Source of the DNA: Haematococcus lacustris
Taxonomy: Eukaryota > Chlorophyta > Chlorophyceae > Chlamydomonadales > Haematococcaceae
Reading direction: 5' to 3'
Assembly (NCBI GenBank): GCA_030144725.1
Contig: JASKMD010000026.1
Location: 14,003,407-14,067,406, forward strand
DNA length: 64,000 bases
The position numbers and the translations under genes were made by a program. Every line of letters begins with the position of its first letter. Position 1 is the stretch's first letter. Under the pieces are notes generated by a model, which was given only the letters and a program-made list of their open reading frames with translations, ran no database searches and was not told the DNA's origin. Positions 53,467-64,000 of the stretch are shown piece by piece.

Positions 53467-56222
53467 ATGATCTTGTGTCGAGTGCTTGATATCCGCAAGT
53501 GCCTCGATAGCCTCGATGCAGCCCACGCAGCCAAGAGGGTGTTGGAAGAGGATGTTGCGCACCGCAAGCAGTGGGAGGCTTGGGAGGAGCAACAGCAGCA
53601 GGAGGAGCGTCAACACGATCACGGCAGCCGTAAGCGCATGCGCCGGCAATTACCACCCCAATCATGCAACCCCACAGAGTACGATCCGTACAACACTGTA
53701 TACATGTTCCGTGCCGACATCGAAGCCATGGCTGCCAACGAGGAATGCAGCCCACGACTCTTCATGCACTTGGTGCACTTCTTTGGGGCAGCGCCAACGT
53801 CCAATGCGCATGTGGAGTCAGCCCTCCAACACGCCAAGCACGGACATGGCAGCAAGCAAGGGCTGGCAGCATTGCTAGGCACTGTCATCGCCCGACCCGA
53901 CCCGACCCGACCCGACCCGACCCGACCCGACCCGACCCGACCCGACCCGACCCGACCCGACCCGACCCGACCCGACCCGACCCGACCCGACCCGACCCGA
54001 CCCGACCCGACCCGACCCGACCCGACCCGACCCGACCCGACCCGACCCGACCCGACCCGACCCGACCCGACCCGACCCGACCCGACCCGACCCGACCCGA
54101 CCCGACCCGACCCGACAGGACAGGACAGGACAGGACCTCACCTGACCTGATACCTCACCTGACCTGACCTGCAGAGCGCTTTGTCAAGCTGTACGCCAAG
54201 GCAGCCAGGGCCCAGCTAGGCTGGAGCGGGGAGGAGGCGCAGCTGTTCATCAAGATGGCGTGCGGGTATGGCATCAACGCCAAGAGCTCGGAGCTGATGG
54301 CCGCCACCCTGGACAAGGGGCATGTGGCGGACCTGATAGAGGAGGCCGACAAGCACCGTCGCCTACTGGGCATGAAGAAGCAAGGCTCCCTGCAGGACAC
54401 CCTGCCCCTGCCCTGCCACATGCGACATGCAGTGCATGTGTGCCGGTGGCTAGAGCAGTGGCAGCAGCCCCACCCCCCCCCTGTGCCAGGACAACCAAAG
54501 CGCGGCAAGAGGCGTGGGGTTGGTCCCCGGACCCTGACCTGCCCGCCCCCCTTCACCCTCACCCCCATGGCCACGGTGGGGGTGCACTTCATCAAGGTGG
54601 ACAGCAGGGTGCTGCATGGGGTGTGCAAGCAGCTGGGTCTAACCAAGTAATCCCGGGCAGCATTCACCTCAGAGCCAGCACTGAGCCATCACTGGGCCAG
54701 GTGGTTCAACACCAACAAGCTTCGTAACAAGGAGTTTGCATTTGAGAGGATGGTGGACACTGACGGTGTCAGCGTGTGCGTGCACTACACGCGCCCCCTT
54801 TCCCCTCCTCCAGCCCCCCCCCCAGCTGCCAGCAGCAGCAGCAGCCGCCGCCCAAGTGCAGCAACAGCAGCGGCCCATGCAGTGGGACTCCCCCACATAG
54901 GCAAGGGCATAGCTGAGACGCGTGAGAACGTGTTTGACCCAGACACCCAGATTGGGGTGGGCATCGACCCCGGCGTCACCCAGGCAGTCAGCGCAGCCTC
55001 TGGGGTGTGGGATTTGCAGTCAGGCCAGCTGGTAGCAGACCAGCTCCGGCGTTGGAAACTGACCAAGGGCCTGAACAATGCCCGCCGTGACACTGAGCGG
55101 TGGCTAGCACCGATCAAGCCCCACCTCCAGCACCTGGCAGCAGCCAGCTCAGCCGGCACCTCCCTGGAGGCCAACCTGAAGCACATCACCGTCACCCTGG
55201 CCACCTGGGATGCGGTGTGGGAGGTGTACCTGGACCCCAAGTGGGCACGGCAGCGGCTGCGGCTGTATGGAGCCCAGTACCGGGCGCTGGAGCAGTTCTT
55301 CAAGACGGTGAGGGTGGGTGGGTGGGTAGGTGGGAGGGAGGGAGAGTAAGGGACTGAGAGGTGGTGGGTTAAGCATGAAGTGAAAGAGTAGTTGATTTTA
55401 CCATGCCTAACCTGGTACCCACCACGTCAGCCACCCTGTTTGTGCATGGCTGCAGTTGGAGGAGGAGGTGGCTGAGGTGCCAAGCAGCTGGTGGTGTTCT
55501 TTGGCGCAGCTAGCATTGGCACTGGGGGTGGGTGGGGTGCTGATGCGGTGCTGCGGGCCTGCTGCAAGGTGGTGTGCAGGCCCAGGGGCGCAGGCCAGCG
55601 GCGGGGCAGGGTGGTGCTTGTGGATGAGCACCGCACCACCCGGGTCAGCTCAGCAGTGAATGGCAAGCAGCCCTGTGAAGAGGAGCTGAACAAACTCTGT
55701 GCCACAAGGCCTGCAGACTGGAAGCCCCCAGCAGGGCACGTGGAACACCGCCTAGTGCGCCCAGCCTGGAGCCAGCAGCGTGACCAGCCAGTGCGGGGCC
55801 TGATGTGGTGCCCAGTAGTGGCCCCCCGCAAGCCCCCACAGGCCCCAGGAAGCAGCCAGGCTGCCACACCGGCAGCAGCCTCAGAGCAAGGCCCCAGCAC
55901 TCCCGCGCCAGCCAAGCGCAGCAAGCGCACCAAGGCTGAGCCTGCAGCTGAGCCCACCAAGGGCAAAGGCAAGGCCAAGGGCAAGGCTGCCAAAGCCAAG
56001 CCAGCACCACAGCCAGGCAGGTGGCTGGACAGGGACTGCAATGCAGCTCTGAACATGCAGCGCATTGGGGAGTGCAGGTGGCGCCCACTGGAGCTGTGCT
56101 ACTGGCCAGAGCAGGGAGCTCTGCCAGCCAAGGGCAAGGAGTACCCAGGCCTGGGCTACAAGCGGCTGCAAGACAAGCCACCCAAGGCCCAGCAGCAGCG
56201 GCAGCCTGCTAAGGCACAGTAG
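53467..56222 (+). pseudogene. Fanzor-type (eukaryotic TnpB-like) nuclease, near full length, disrupted
   Basis: Fanzors are transposon-borne, RNA-guided DNA endonucleases related to bacterial TnpB. Exons by phase: 53467-53878 (ends at a GC donor), 54175-55307, 55456-56222. In order: a charged N-terminal segment; ERFVKLYAKAARAQLGWSGE; GYGINAKSSEL; HFIKVDSRVLHG; FAFERMVDTDGVSV; IGVGIDPGVTQAVSAASG (RuvC-I Asp); KQLVVFFGAASIGTGGGWGA; VVLVDEHRTTRVSSA (RuvC-II region); GLMWCPVV; a Lys/Ala/Pro linker; WLDRDCNAALNMQRIGE (RuvC-III Asp). Lesions are an in-frame TAA at 54648-54650 with homology continuing in the same frame, and a frameshift near 55475-55490 between LEEEVAEV and AKQLVVFF. Intron 1 is mostly a (CCCGA)n array. 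The usual C-x2-C zinc pairs are altered. Catalytic Asp residues remain, so decay is probably recent. Confidence 0.85.
53888..54117 (+). repeat. (CCCGA)n pentanucleotide array in Fanzor intron 1
   Basis: About 45 nearly perfect CGACC units, then four (ACAGG) units and CCTGACCTGA variants lead to the acceptor GACCTGCAG at 54174. The frames PDPTRPDPTR and SGRVGSGRVG are artefacts. Confidence 0.95.
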
Positions 56223-56475
56223 TGTGTGCCCCCCCATCTGAGCTGTCATCAGCTCACAATCAGTGCATGTTTTGTCATGCCAACTCTAAACGATAGCCCT
56301 AACGGGTCAGGCAATAATGTAGGTGGTAGGCGCTCATGTGCCATGTGCACTGGGTTTACTCCACACAGCCCGATAGCACCATTTGAGTCGGGCTACTATT
56401 GCCCACTAGTATATTCCCGCTAGTGGCTGCTAGTGGCACTAATGGTCCGGCTCGAATGGAGGCCCTAGTGAGGGA
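56223..56475 (+). ncRNA. conserved Fanzor 3' segment, copy 1 (candidate guide-RNA region)
   Basis: It starts at the Fanzor stop and is nearly identical to 20775-21030, ending at GGAGGCCCTAGTGAGGGACA, where the two copies diverge. Several self-complementary stretches are visible (GAGCTGTCATCAGCTC; the CTAGTGGCTGCTAGTGGCACTA repeat; CCCTAGTGAGGG). By position it would be the omega-RNA scaffold and right end of the element. This is inference: there is no transcript evidence, and conserved 3' UTR is the simpler alternative. Confidence 0.35.
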
Positions 56476-56660
56476 CAAGGGGGCTGACGACCGGCATCAG
56501 CTCCGGCATCGGCTCTTGCCTGGGCTGTGGGTCGGAGCCATGACATCAGGGGTGAGCCACAACATGCAGCGCTTTTGGGAGAGCGGGTGGCGCCCGCTGC
56601 AGGTGTGCTGGTGGCCAGATCAAGGGTCAGCAGCAGCAGGAGCCTGCTGTGGCACACTAG
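56476..56660 (+). pseudogene. Fanzor family A C-terminal scrap, copy 3
   Basis: HNMQRFWESGWRPLQVCWWP followed by DQG matches NMQRIGECRWRPLELCYWPEQG at the end of the main copy. Only about 30 codons are recognisable and DRD is lost. It sits directly after the conserved 3' segment of copy 1, as if two elements were inserted in tandem, or as if this is part of a duplicated tail. Confidence 0.6.
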
Positions 56661-57601
56661 AGTGTGCCATGTTGAAGCTGTGTCGGCTTAGGCTCGTGCA
56701 TGTGGATCACGCCATATTGGCTAGTCGGCCCCTGGGGGGTCTGGCAACGGTGTAGGGTGTAGGCACTCGCAGCCTTTAGTGACATTGTCATGGACATTGA
56801 CATGCCCTATACTGCAATGTGACACTATGAAGGGCATGTGGCACTACCGGCAAGGAGGACACAGGCCTGCGAAACGATAGTGCATGGCATGCCTCCAGGC
56901 ATGCTCCGGCTGTGTCAAATTCTGCCCACTGATCACCTTAAAACGTTAGGTTTAAACAAACAATCAACTGTCGTCCAATGAAGCAATCACACTGACACAG
57001 CCTTGCTCCCACCCAACAAGCGTTCTTGTAAACCTCGGCCTTGACTTCCCAACCAGCATCAACGTCGCTCTAACAAGCGATGTATGTGATCAATCTTGGA
57101 CACATTCACACTCTCAAAGAATGAAGGTGCATGTCACACCCCCTGGCTCAATGCACCTCGTGGTGCGGGCAAAGTCCGGAGCCAGTACCTAACCCTGTGA
57201 TATCTAGAGGGCTGCCTCACCAACATCCCCTGCACCAACTGCCTTGCAGTACACATGCCTAATCCGACACACAATGAAGACAGTCATGATGCACATGCAC
57301 ACTGGTCGTCAATTCTTTGCAGGCACAAGGATACGGCATCGTGGTGGTTCAATGCATGACACCAATGCTGCACTTTAAGGAGCTGCTGGAGCCGTTGATG
57401 TGCATGGCTAAGTCAAGTACACGGAGCATGCCGTGAGAATGCAATCCGAGTGCAGGAAGTTTTTGCCTGCGGAGGTAATTGGGCCAAGCCAAACATGCAC
57501 ATGCATTGCTGATAGACACGCCACATGGTACCTACTGCACTGGCACAGGTTGGTCTTGGTTATTCACGGCTTTGCTGCTAGCTTGAGCCGCGTCCGTTGT
57601 C
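56661..57601. other. spacer 3' of the GH9 gene
   Basis: It contains no supportable gene or repeat. It must hold the GH9 3' UTR, but I found no minus-strand TGTAA close to the stop. Confidence 0.45.
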
Positions 57602-60600
57602 CTAGAGGCCGTTCTCGCCAACCACGTAGCGCTGCCAGACGCCATGCAAGCCCTCGCATGATCGAAGCGTCGTGCCGGAGTCGGCCAGACCGGCCAGCAC
57701 GCCGGGGAACGCGGCGTTGTCCACGGTGGTCACGCGAGTTTGAGGTGACGTGCGGCTAGCGTCGAACCTGTAGCAACGCCAACCGCATGCACAAGGTAAT
57801 GAGGATCAGCAACATGCACGTCGTGCAGGTCACACAAGTGCACCGCACAGCGGACACTCACTCGTCGTAAAGCCCGGGGCCGGACACAAGCGCGCCGGTC
57901 ACGAGGTGCAGCTGCGGGTTCGGGGAGAAAGGATAGTAGCCAGAGTTCCACGTGCAGGATTGTGTCTCCCTGCGAAGGCAGCAGCGTCCGTATGATGGGG
58001 CCAACCACACCAATTCAATCAAGACCCCAGCCCCACAGCTTCAACTCAGCAAGGCAGCAGCAGGTGCAGCCACCATGATGTGCCCCAACATGTGCGGGGG
58101 CTTGCAGCACTTGCTTTGTCGAGCACATGCCAGCCAGCTCTCACCGACTGGAGCCGGTGCTGGCGCCGCTGTCAGGGTCAGTGGGTGGCGCCGGGCAGGA
58201 GGACTCTCGGTGCTGCACGATTGTTGGTGACTTGGAGCCCATCCCAACAACATAGGAGCGCTCGCCATGGCCAGACCCGAGCATGTGCCCCACCTGGACA
58301 TGCAAGCAGCAGCCACGACAATCATTCACCATTGGCAGTCCAGAAGCTGCACATAGTCGGCACCCAGCCGCACGGGCATCATGGCCAGCGGCGCGGTGTG
58401 CTGTTCGTGTGCTGCGCATGGCGCAGGGTGGACCCCGTACCTGAGCGAGGGCCCAGCAACGCATCTGAGTGCTGGCCGCTGCGTCGGGTTCGGGCAGGTC
58501 CGCGTAAGCCAGCGCAAGGAATGCTGCGTTGGCGGTCCGCGGGAGAGAAGGCGCGCCGGAGAATGCAATCTGCCGGGGTGTGTACTGGACTGGGAACAGA
58601 CCACACTGCAGGTAAGAGGGCAGAAGCAGACGTCAAATGGTGTGCCGGCCCTCGCGTCGCGCCGGCGGTTTGTGCTGGGTCCGCATCCTCACTTACCGCG
58701 AGGTCCATGCGGTCAACGAAGCCGTTACAGTCATCGTCGATGCCGTCGTAGCAGTTGACCTCGTACAGCGCCGTGGGCTTGCACTCGGGTACCACCGCGA
58801 AGCTAATGGCGCTGCCGTTTGGCGTGAAATGCTCTAGGCGGGAAAGCTCGTCTGCAGGCGCGCTGCCTTGTACACCAGACAGGTCCGGGCCCTGCGCAGC
58901 GGCGAATACCACCATTGCAGCGCACCCCGATAGGCCAACGCTGTGGAGCAATGGCCCAGGCCACCTGTCGAACGGGGCAGCTGCCAGCTACAGCTGTGTG
59001 CCGTAAGGCTTAAAGGCATGAACAGGCTCAACGCTGGCAGCCGAGCATTGGGGTGAGGTGCAGGGGGTGGGTCCCCTGCAGCTGGCTCACCGTGGGCAGA
59101 GACTCTGCGTATAGCCAGGTGGACAGCAGCTTGCGTATGCGCGACAGGTACACCGGGCGCTGTGTAGCGGCAGCCAGCAGCATGTCAGCTGCCCAGGCCG
59201 TGTTGTCCCAGTCTGGCACGTAGTACTGCCGGGTGTGGTGCAGGGAGCGGGCCACTACCTCCTCCTGCATGCAAGCAAGGGTGCAGCGGATGTGAGCTTA
59301 TGCAGGGAGGGTAAAAGAGCGTAAAGCAGCAGGGGGAGGGGGAGGGGCTGAGAAACCCTCTCAGTGCATGAGTACCTGCTGGTGTCTGCTCATGAACAGC
59401 TCAGCCTGGCCCAGATACCCGGCTTCTCCAGTGGCCCTGCAAACAGACACGAGCAAGCACTACTGACATTGGTCAGCATCTCGTCACTCGAGCAAGATAG
59501 CAAGCTTGGCTGCCACCGCCCTGTTTACCCACCTACATCACAGCAAACACACTTGTGCATATATGACGTGTCTATGTCAGAGGCTATGTCACACTGCCAC
59601 ATCTCATCTCACTCCCCCCCCTCACTTGTGCAGCCATGCAGCGCCCCAGGCCATGTCGTCCAGGACGGTGCTGGAGTTGAACAGGCCCACTTGCAGCTCC
59701 CGCTGCCTCGCCATCTTGCGGCAGCCCGCCCCAGGGGCGCACAGGTCACGGGGCAGGGAGGTGTTGGTGGTGGTGGGAAGGGGCCAGCGCAGAGTGCCGT
59801 CAGTGCTAGACGGTGAGGGCAGCAGCAGGGCCGGGGGGGCGGCAGCCGCAGCGCCTCTGGCCCCCTGCCCCGTCAGAAGGGCAAAGTCCTGGGCTGCAAG
59901 GGACTGAGGGGTGGGGCTAGCAGCTGGCGGGCTGCTGCCAGCCACACCCGCACCCTGGGTGGCAGGGGTGAGGACGGGGTCGGAGGCAGGCAGGGGAGTG
60001 GCCGCAGTGACCAGGAGGGTGTCAGCAGCAGATGTGGGGGTGGAGGAGGGGGTGGAGGAGGGAAGCAGCTGCAGCAGGCGGCGCAAGGGGGCGGCCAGAC
60101 CCAGTCCAGGTTGAGAAGGTTGACCCCCTCCCGGCCCCTTGCCAGCCATGTCCTGGTCAGGGCTGTGCGCCGTGACCTTGCTGCCGCCATGGCCGCTGGG
60201 TGTGAGGCTGATGCTCCCAGCAGACTGCCTGGCCTGCAGCCCCTGCTGGCCTGCCCAGGGCTGCCTCAGGAAGGTCAGGGTGGCCATGACGCCTGCCTGG
60301 GCAGTGGACAGCTGCTGGGCCATGGCGCGTGCAACACCATGGGGGGCCAGGCGGGGCTCCCTACTCCCAGAGGCCCCTGCCCTGCCCACACCGCTGCTGG
60401 CACTGCCACCCTTGCCACTGGTGCTGCTGGCCCCTCCCTCGCTGCCGCTGCTGCTGCCCCTGGTGCTGGGCGCTGGCCCGCGTGGGGTTGCCTTGCCTGG
60501 CCAGCCCAGGGCCTGCTGCAGGGCGCCCTGTAGTGCCTGCAGGCCCCGGGCAGCGTGCCCACCCTCCACCAGCTGCCGCAGCCGACCCACTCGGACAGAA

Positions 60601-60643
60601 GGTGCCGGAGCTGCTGAGGGGGCTGGGGCAGGGTTACTGTCCC

Positions 60644-60678
<35 letters not shown>

Positions 60679-63600
60679 GGGGTGGTGCTGGTGTTGGATG
60701 CAGGTGGGGGTGTGCCGTTCAGGGCAGTGGGTGGTGCCGCGGTGGAGGGAGGTGGCTGCAGGGGTGGGGGGGGTGCAGGCACCCGTGCGGCTGGCGGGGT
60801 AGTCTGGGAGGGGGTGGTGCTAGGGGTGGTACGGGGTGGCGAGGGGGTGGGGGGTGTTGCCAAAGAGGGGGAGGTACGGGGCCGGGGGGGTGCCGGCAGC
60901 GCTGGTGGCATAGGGGCGAGCGGGGCGTCCGGACTGGAGGACAGGGCCAAGGGGGGCTGGGGGAGGCGTGGGGGAAAGGGGGGCGACTTGGGACTGGGTA
61001 TGCGCACCCCTGCCGCCAGGGCACATACGCCTGACGTGTTGAAGGCCTGCACGTGGACACACAGGGGGGGCGCGGCAGGTGTGGGCCAGTGCCAGCCATC
61101 ATCATCACGTGGCAGCCGTCAGCATGCGATGCTGGCACACCAGTGGCAGTGGCGAGAGCGGCACGGCTATGGGCCCTGCTTTGCCCACGAGGCAGGGCTT
61201 GAGGGGTGTGGGTCTCAGGCACAGGCTGTGGGAGTAAGGGTGTGAGCAGCAGGCATGACACGGCGTGGCATTGACACAGTTCCTGCTGGTGATGCTCCTG
61301 CTGCTGTCACTGCTGACGCATGCGCCGCTGCTGGTGGTGCTGGTGCACGTGCTCTATGCTCGCCCTGAGCCGCACCCACCCCTGAGATGGCGCCTGCCAT
61401 GAGCGTCATGAGGCGATTGCAGCACCCTAGCGGCTGGTCAAAGGAGGTCTCCGCACCAAACTGCAGGCAGGCTGACCCACTGAGCGCTAGGCAGGTGCCG
61501 TTGGTGATGGATGGCACGTAGCACTGCAGCCAGAAGCCAGCACGTTTGGTCAAGTCGAGTCAGGTTTGGTCAAGTCGATTAGTGTCGTGTCAGGTCGTGT
61601 CAGGTCGGGTCAGGTTGGGTCAGGTCGGGTCAGGTCGGGTCAAGTCGGGTCAGGTGAGGCGCTGGCAAGGAATAGGGTGTAGGGGAAGAGGGCAGCGCAC
61701 CTTGTTGAAGCCCGGATCCACCCCCAGGCGGGAGCACAGCCCTGAGCCGTAGTTGGACTGGCCGCCGGTAGTCCCCACCACCCCTCGCCTGCAACCCACC
61801 ATCATGGTTGTCACATGTCAGGTGTCAGCATCCGACGCTCACTCGCCCCTCAACTGCCCCTATGACCAGCTTTGGTTCTGTTATGACGCTGCCATGCATG
61901 CAGCCTGCATGGGCATTGGGTGGCGCCACTCACGAGCTGAGGTAGGTGCAGCAGCTGAGGGCTGAGGAGAAGATCTCCAGGCCCACTCCATTGCAGCCCA
62001 GCCCAGTCACCAGGTCCACCTCTTGCTGGTAGCACGTCCTGGGCAACAGAGGGCAGGCCACATGGAGCTTTGCTCAGCCACATGGAGCTTCACCACCAGC
62101 GGGGTGGGTAAGGCAGGCCCACTGGCCTCAGCAGCCCCTGTGCTGCCCCTGCCCCTGCGCCCTGGTGGAGCTTAGCCACATGGGGCTGATCAGGCATAGA
62201 AGACGGGGAGCAGTGGCTGGGCGTGTTGACAGGGTCTGCCGGCCCTGGACCTGGCAGTAGCCACCCGATGCACCTCTTGGGCTGCCAGCATGCACCCTGA
62301 CCCTCACCATAGTACCCTGTCAAACACAACACAACACCCCTAAGTCTCTAATCTCATAGGACCAGCTTTCCTCTTTTCACCAGAGCAGATCCCCCTCACT
62401 CCTCCCCGTCTCGGCTGTCTCTTGCAAGACTTTGCACGGTTCGTTGCTTACCTCTGGATGGCGTCAGGCACATAGCACGTGGTCTGGTTGGCGGGCAGCG
62501 CGCACACGCCCTGCGCGCCGGTATGGGTCCCGGCCCAGACCTTAGACGCGGCAAAGACGTCGCAGCAGCCTTGACGGTTGATGTACACCTGTGTGCAAGC
62601 TCAGGGTTACACTAAGGCTCGCGACCAGGGGCGACGACGGCAAAAGCTCGCACTGCCGCGCACGATGGAGGGCGAAGCAGCTGGCGGGACTACCTAACGC
62701 AGCTGTGGGCAGCCGACCGCAACATATGCCGCCATTCTGCACGGCAGGCTAACAAAGATGCGAGACTCACATCCGTGCTATGTAGTCGCAAGTTGTTGCA
62801 CTCTGCGGTGGTGTACGCAGCGCGGCAGGCCCGCGTTCCCCAGTCAGCCCAGTAGCACCTCGGCTCCTCGCTGACCTCCGGTGCAATTGGCAGCGCAGTC
62901 ACCTGCGACATGAACAATTATTGCTCGTGATCAAGGCTTCCAGCCCGAGGCCATGTGTCAGCCCGACTGCCCGCGTGACTTCATACCTGCTGTTGCACAG
63001 CGATGCTCGCGGTGCAAGGAATGGTGGCGCAGTATGACCGTGGCTGCAAAGGTTGAGATGTTGCAAATGCGTATAGGTAGCGCGCATGGCGCAAAGCGAG
63101 CGAAGACCACTCCTGGTCCTCGGCACGGAGCGCCATACTCGCCGCCGCAAGGGCGGCCGCGACATCTGCAGGCAAACACCATCACCACCATGTTTCAGCC
63201 AGGACTAGTAGATCTGCGCTTGTACGAGATGTTGACGTCAGGCTCTGCGCGCACTCACTAGACAAGAGGTCGGCTCCAGGGTTTTCACGGACCATCAGCC
63301 ACGCTCGCCTTGCGCTGCTACCGGTGAGTGCTTCGTCCTGGCGAGTGCCCGTCCATACCTGCAGGTGGCCAGGAGGCGACGACGTATAAAATATTAAGCA
63401 TAGAGGCAGGTTCGCGCGGCAGTGTGCTGTGCGCGGTCATGCGGCTTACCCGGCCCGCTGACTCCGGGCTGTACCCCGGCAGCTCTGACGACACGTACTG
63501 ATCCGGGTCGCCGAGTTGCGCGACAAACACTGGGTTCAGAGGGTCATCCAGGTTCAAGTTGCAGCGCATCAGGTAGTCAGCGCCACGCCTGCCACACAGT

Positions 63601-64000
63601 GCAGAGGGTCGATGTTTTGGTGACCCTCATGCTCCCAGACAGGTGATGCTACTGGAGTCTACGTGGTTTTGACTGCGGTACAAGGCAACAATGGAGTACG
63701 CATGACGTGCCACACCACTGGCTGCCGTGGCAGACACCCTAAGGTGCGTCAGCCACTCACCTCAACGTCTGCTTTGCTGCCGCAGCCTGCTCCAGGGTGT
63801 AGCCCTCAGGGAATTGCAGCAGCCCCCAGGCCATCATGGTCAGCGTGTACCCGGCTGGCATGGCGTACTTGACGGGCTCCAGCCCAGGCTGCAGGCCCCC
63901 TGTCAGATCCAGGTTGGCCAGAGACTCGGCTGCCAGCAGGAGCTTACGGCCACCCAGGACTAGCTGGTCCAGGCTGCTGCTGGTGTTGCTGGTCAGGCCG
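57602..64000 (-). CDS. glycoside hydrolase family 9 (endoglucanase-like), 3' part
   Basis: The GH9 fold cleaves beta-1,4-glucans. Seventeen exons join in phase (>=1265 aa), with the 5' end beyond the window: 63761-64000, 63450-63588, 63259-63358, 62987-63165, 62771-62902, 62452-62588, 61934-62038, 61701-61788, 61380-61523, 59626-61046, 59376-59436, 59091-59264, 58697-58987, 58441-58605, 58145-58293, 57862-57969, 57602-57767. GH9 signatures in order: VKYAMPAGYTLTMMAWGLLQ, VAAALAAASMAL, VLDDMAWGAAWLHKATGEAG, YYVPDWDNTAWAADMLLAA, YTPRQIAFSGAP..ANAAFLALAYADL, SYVVGMGSKSPTIVQHRESS and SPNPQLHLVTGALVSGP. Large inserts split the fold: Cys-rich modules, a Pro/Ser/Thr-rich exon of ~470 aa and a segment with NCYDGIDDDCNGFVDRMD. 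The usual catalytic NEVA..YNAG reads TRVTTVDNAA, so the acid Glu seems absent. The DAGD motif would lie upstream, outside the window. Confidence 0.9.
61551..61662 (+). repeat. (GGTCA/GGTCG)n pentanucleotide tract in GH9 intron
   Basis: About 20 units of GTCAG/GTCGG with variants, located between the GH9 exons at 61380-61523 and 61701-61788. Same 5-bp theme as the other G-rich tracts in the window. Confidence 0.85.

Noticed and set aside
60139..61245. 368-codon plus-strand ORF opposite the GH9 Pro-rich exon
   Set aside because: Antisense shadow of Pro/Ser/Thr-rich coding sequence (Gly/Val/Trp-rich), whereas the minus strand joins to GH9 motifs in phase.

Overview
The window is nuclear DNA of a chlamydomonadalean (chlorophycean) green alga. 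Five intron-rich genes can be read exon by exon with intact phases. One is a nuclear gene for mitochondrial ATP synthase subunit a (ATP6), a transfer known from Chlorophyceae. Other support is the TGTAA-type polyadenylation signals, GC-rich (CAG)n/Gln-Ala tracts, Cys-rich GH9 enzymes and Fanzor relics. The genome style would suit Haematococcus, but the sequence alone does not fix the species.

Layout. 0.3-11.3 kb is repeat-dominated: Fanzor relics, a MITE that can be compared with its own empty site, a foldback element, and a 4.6-kb structure with inverted 22/44-bp arrays around a core with a 750-bp G-rich pentanucleotide tract. 11.47-13.91 kb (+) holds GDP-mannose 3,5-epimerase (9 exons; ascorbate and cell-wall precursors). 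14.75-19.27 kb is a TIR-bounded element with a 6-bp target duplication; its minus strand encodes a coiled-coil/Gag-like exon that splices in phase to a helix-turn-helix exon, followed by a DDE-like transposase remnant. 19.7-24.15 kb holds a second MITE copy, a Fanzor C-terminal pseudogene, a hAT-like MITE and a 5'-truncated LINE. 24.22-25.65 kb (-) is ATP6, head-to-head with SMC2 (26.14-39.39 kb, +, 31 exons, condensin), which carries a 1.35-kb minisatellite in intron 28. 40.97-47.11 kb (-) is a plant-type DYRK kinase (14 exons), convergent with SMC2. 49.82-51.64 kb (-) is a two-exon gene of unknown function. 53.47-56.22 kb (+) is a nearly full-length Fanzor (eukaryotic TnpB-like RNA-guided nuclease) pseudogene. 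57.60-64.00 kb (-) is the 3' part of a GH9 cellulase-family gene that runs off the right edge.

How it fits together. The five recognised host genes are housekeeping or regulatory: sugar-nucleotide metabolism, respiration, chromosome condensation, kinase signalling and wall hydrolysis. They have no obvious joint pathway, except that ATP6 and SMC2 share a 487-bp promoter region. Everything between them is mobile DNA. The main theme is a graveyard of two Fanzor-like families, one with a strongly conserved segment just 3' of the ORF where a guide RNA would be expected, next to an unusual Gag-like plus transposase DNA element.
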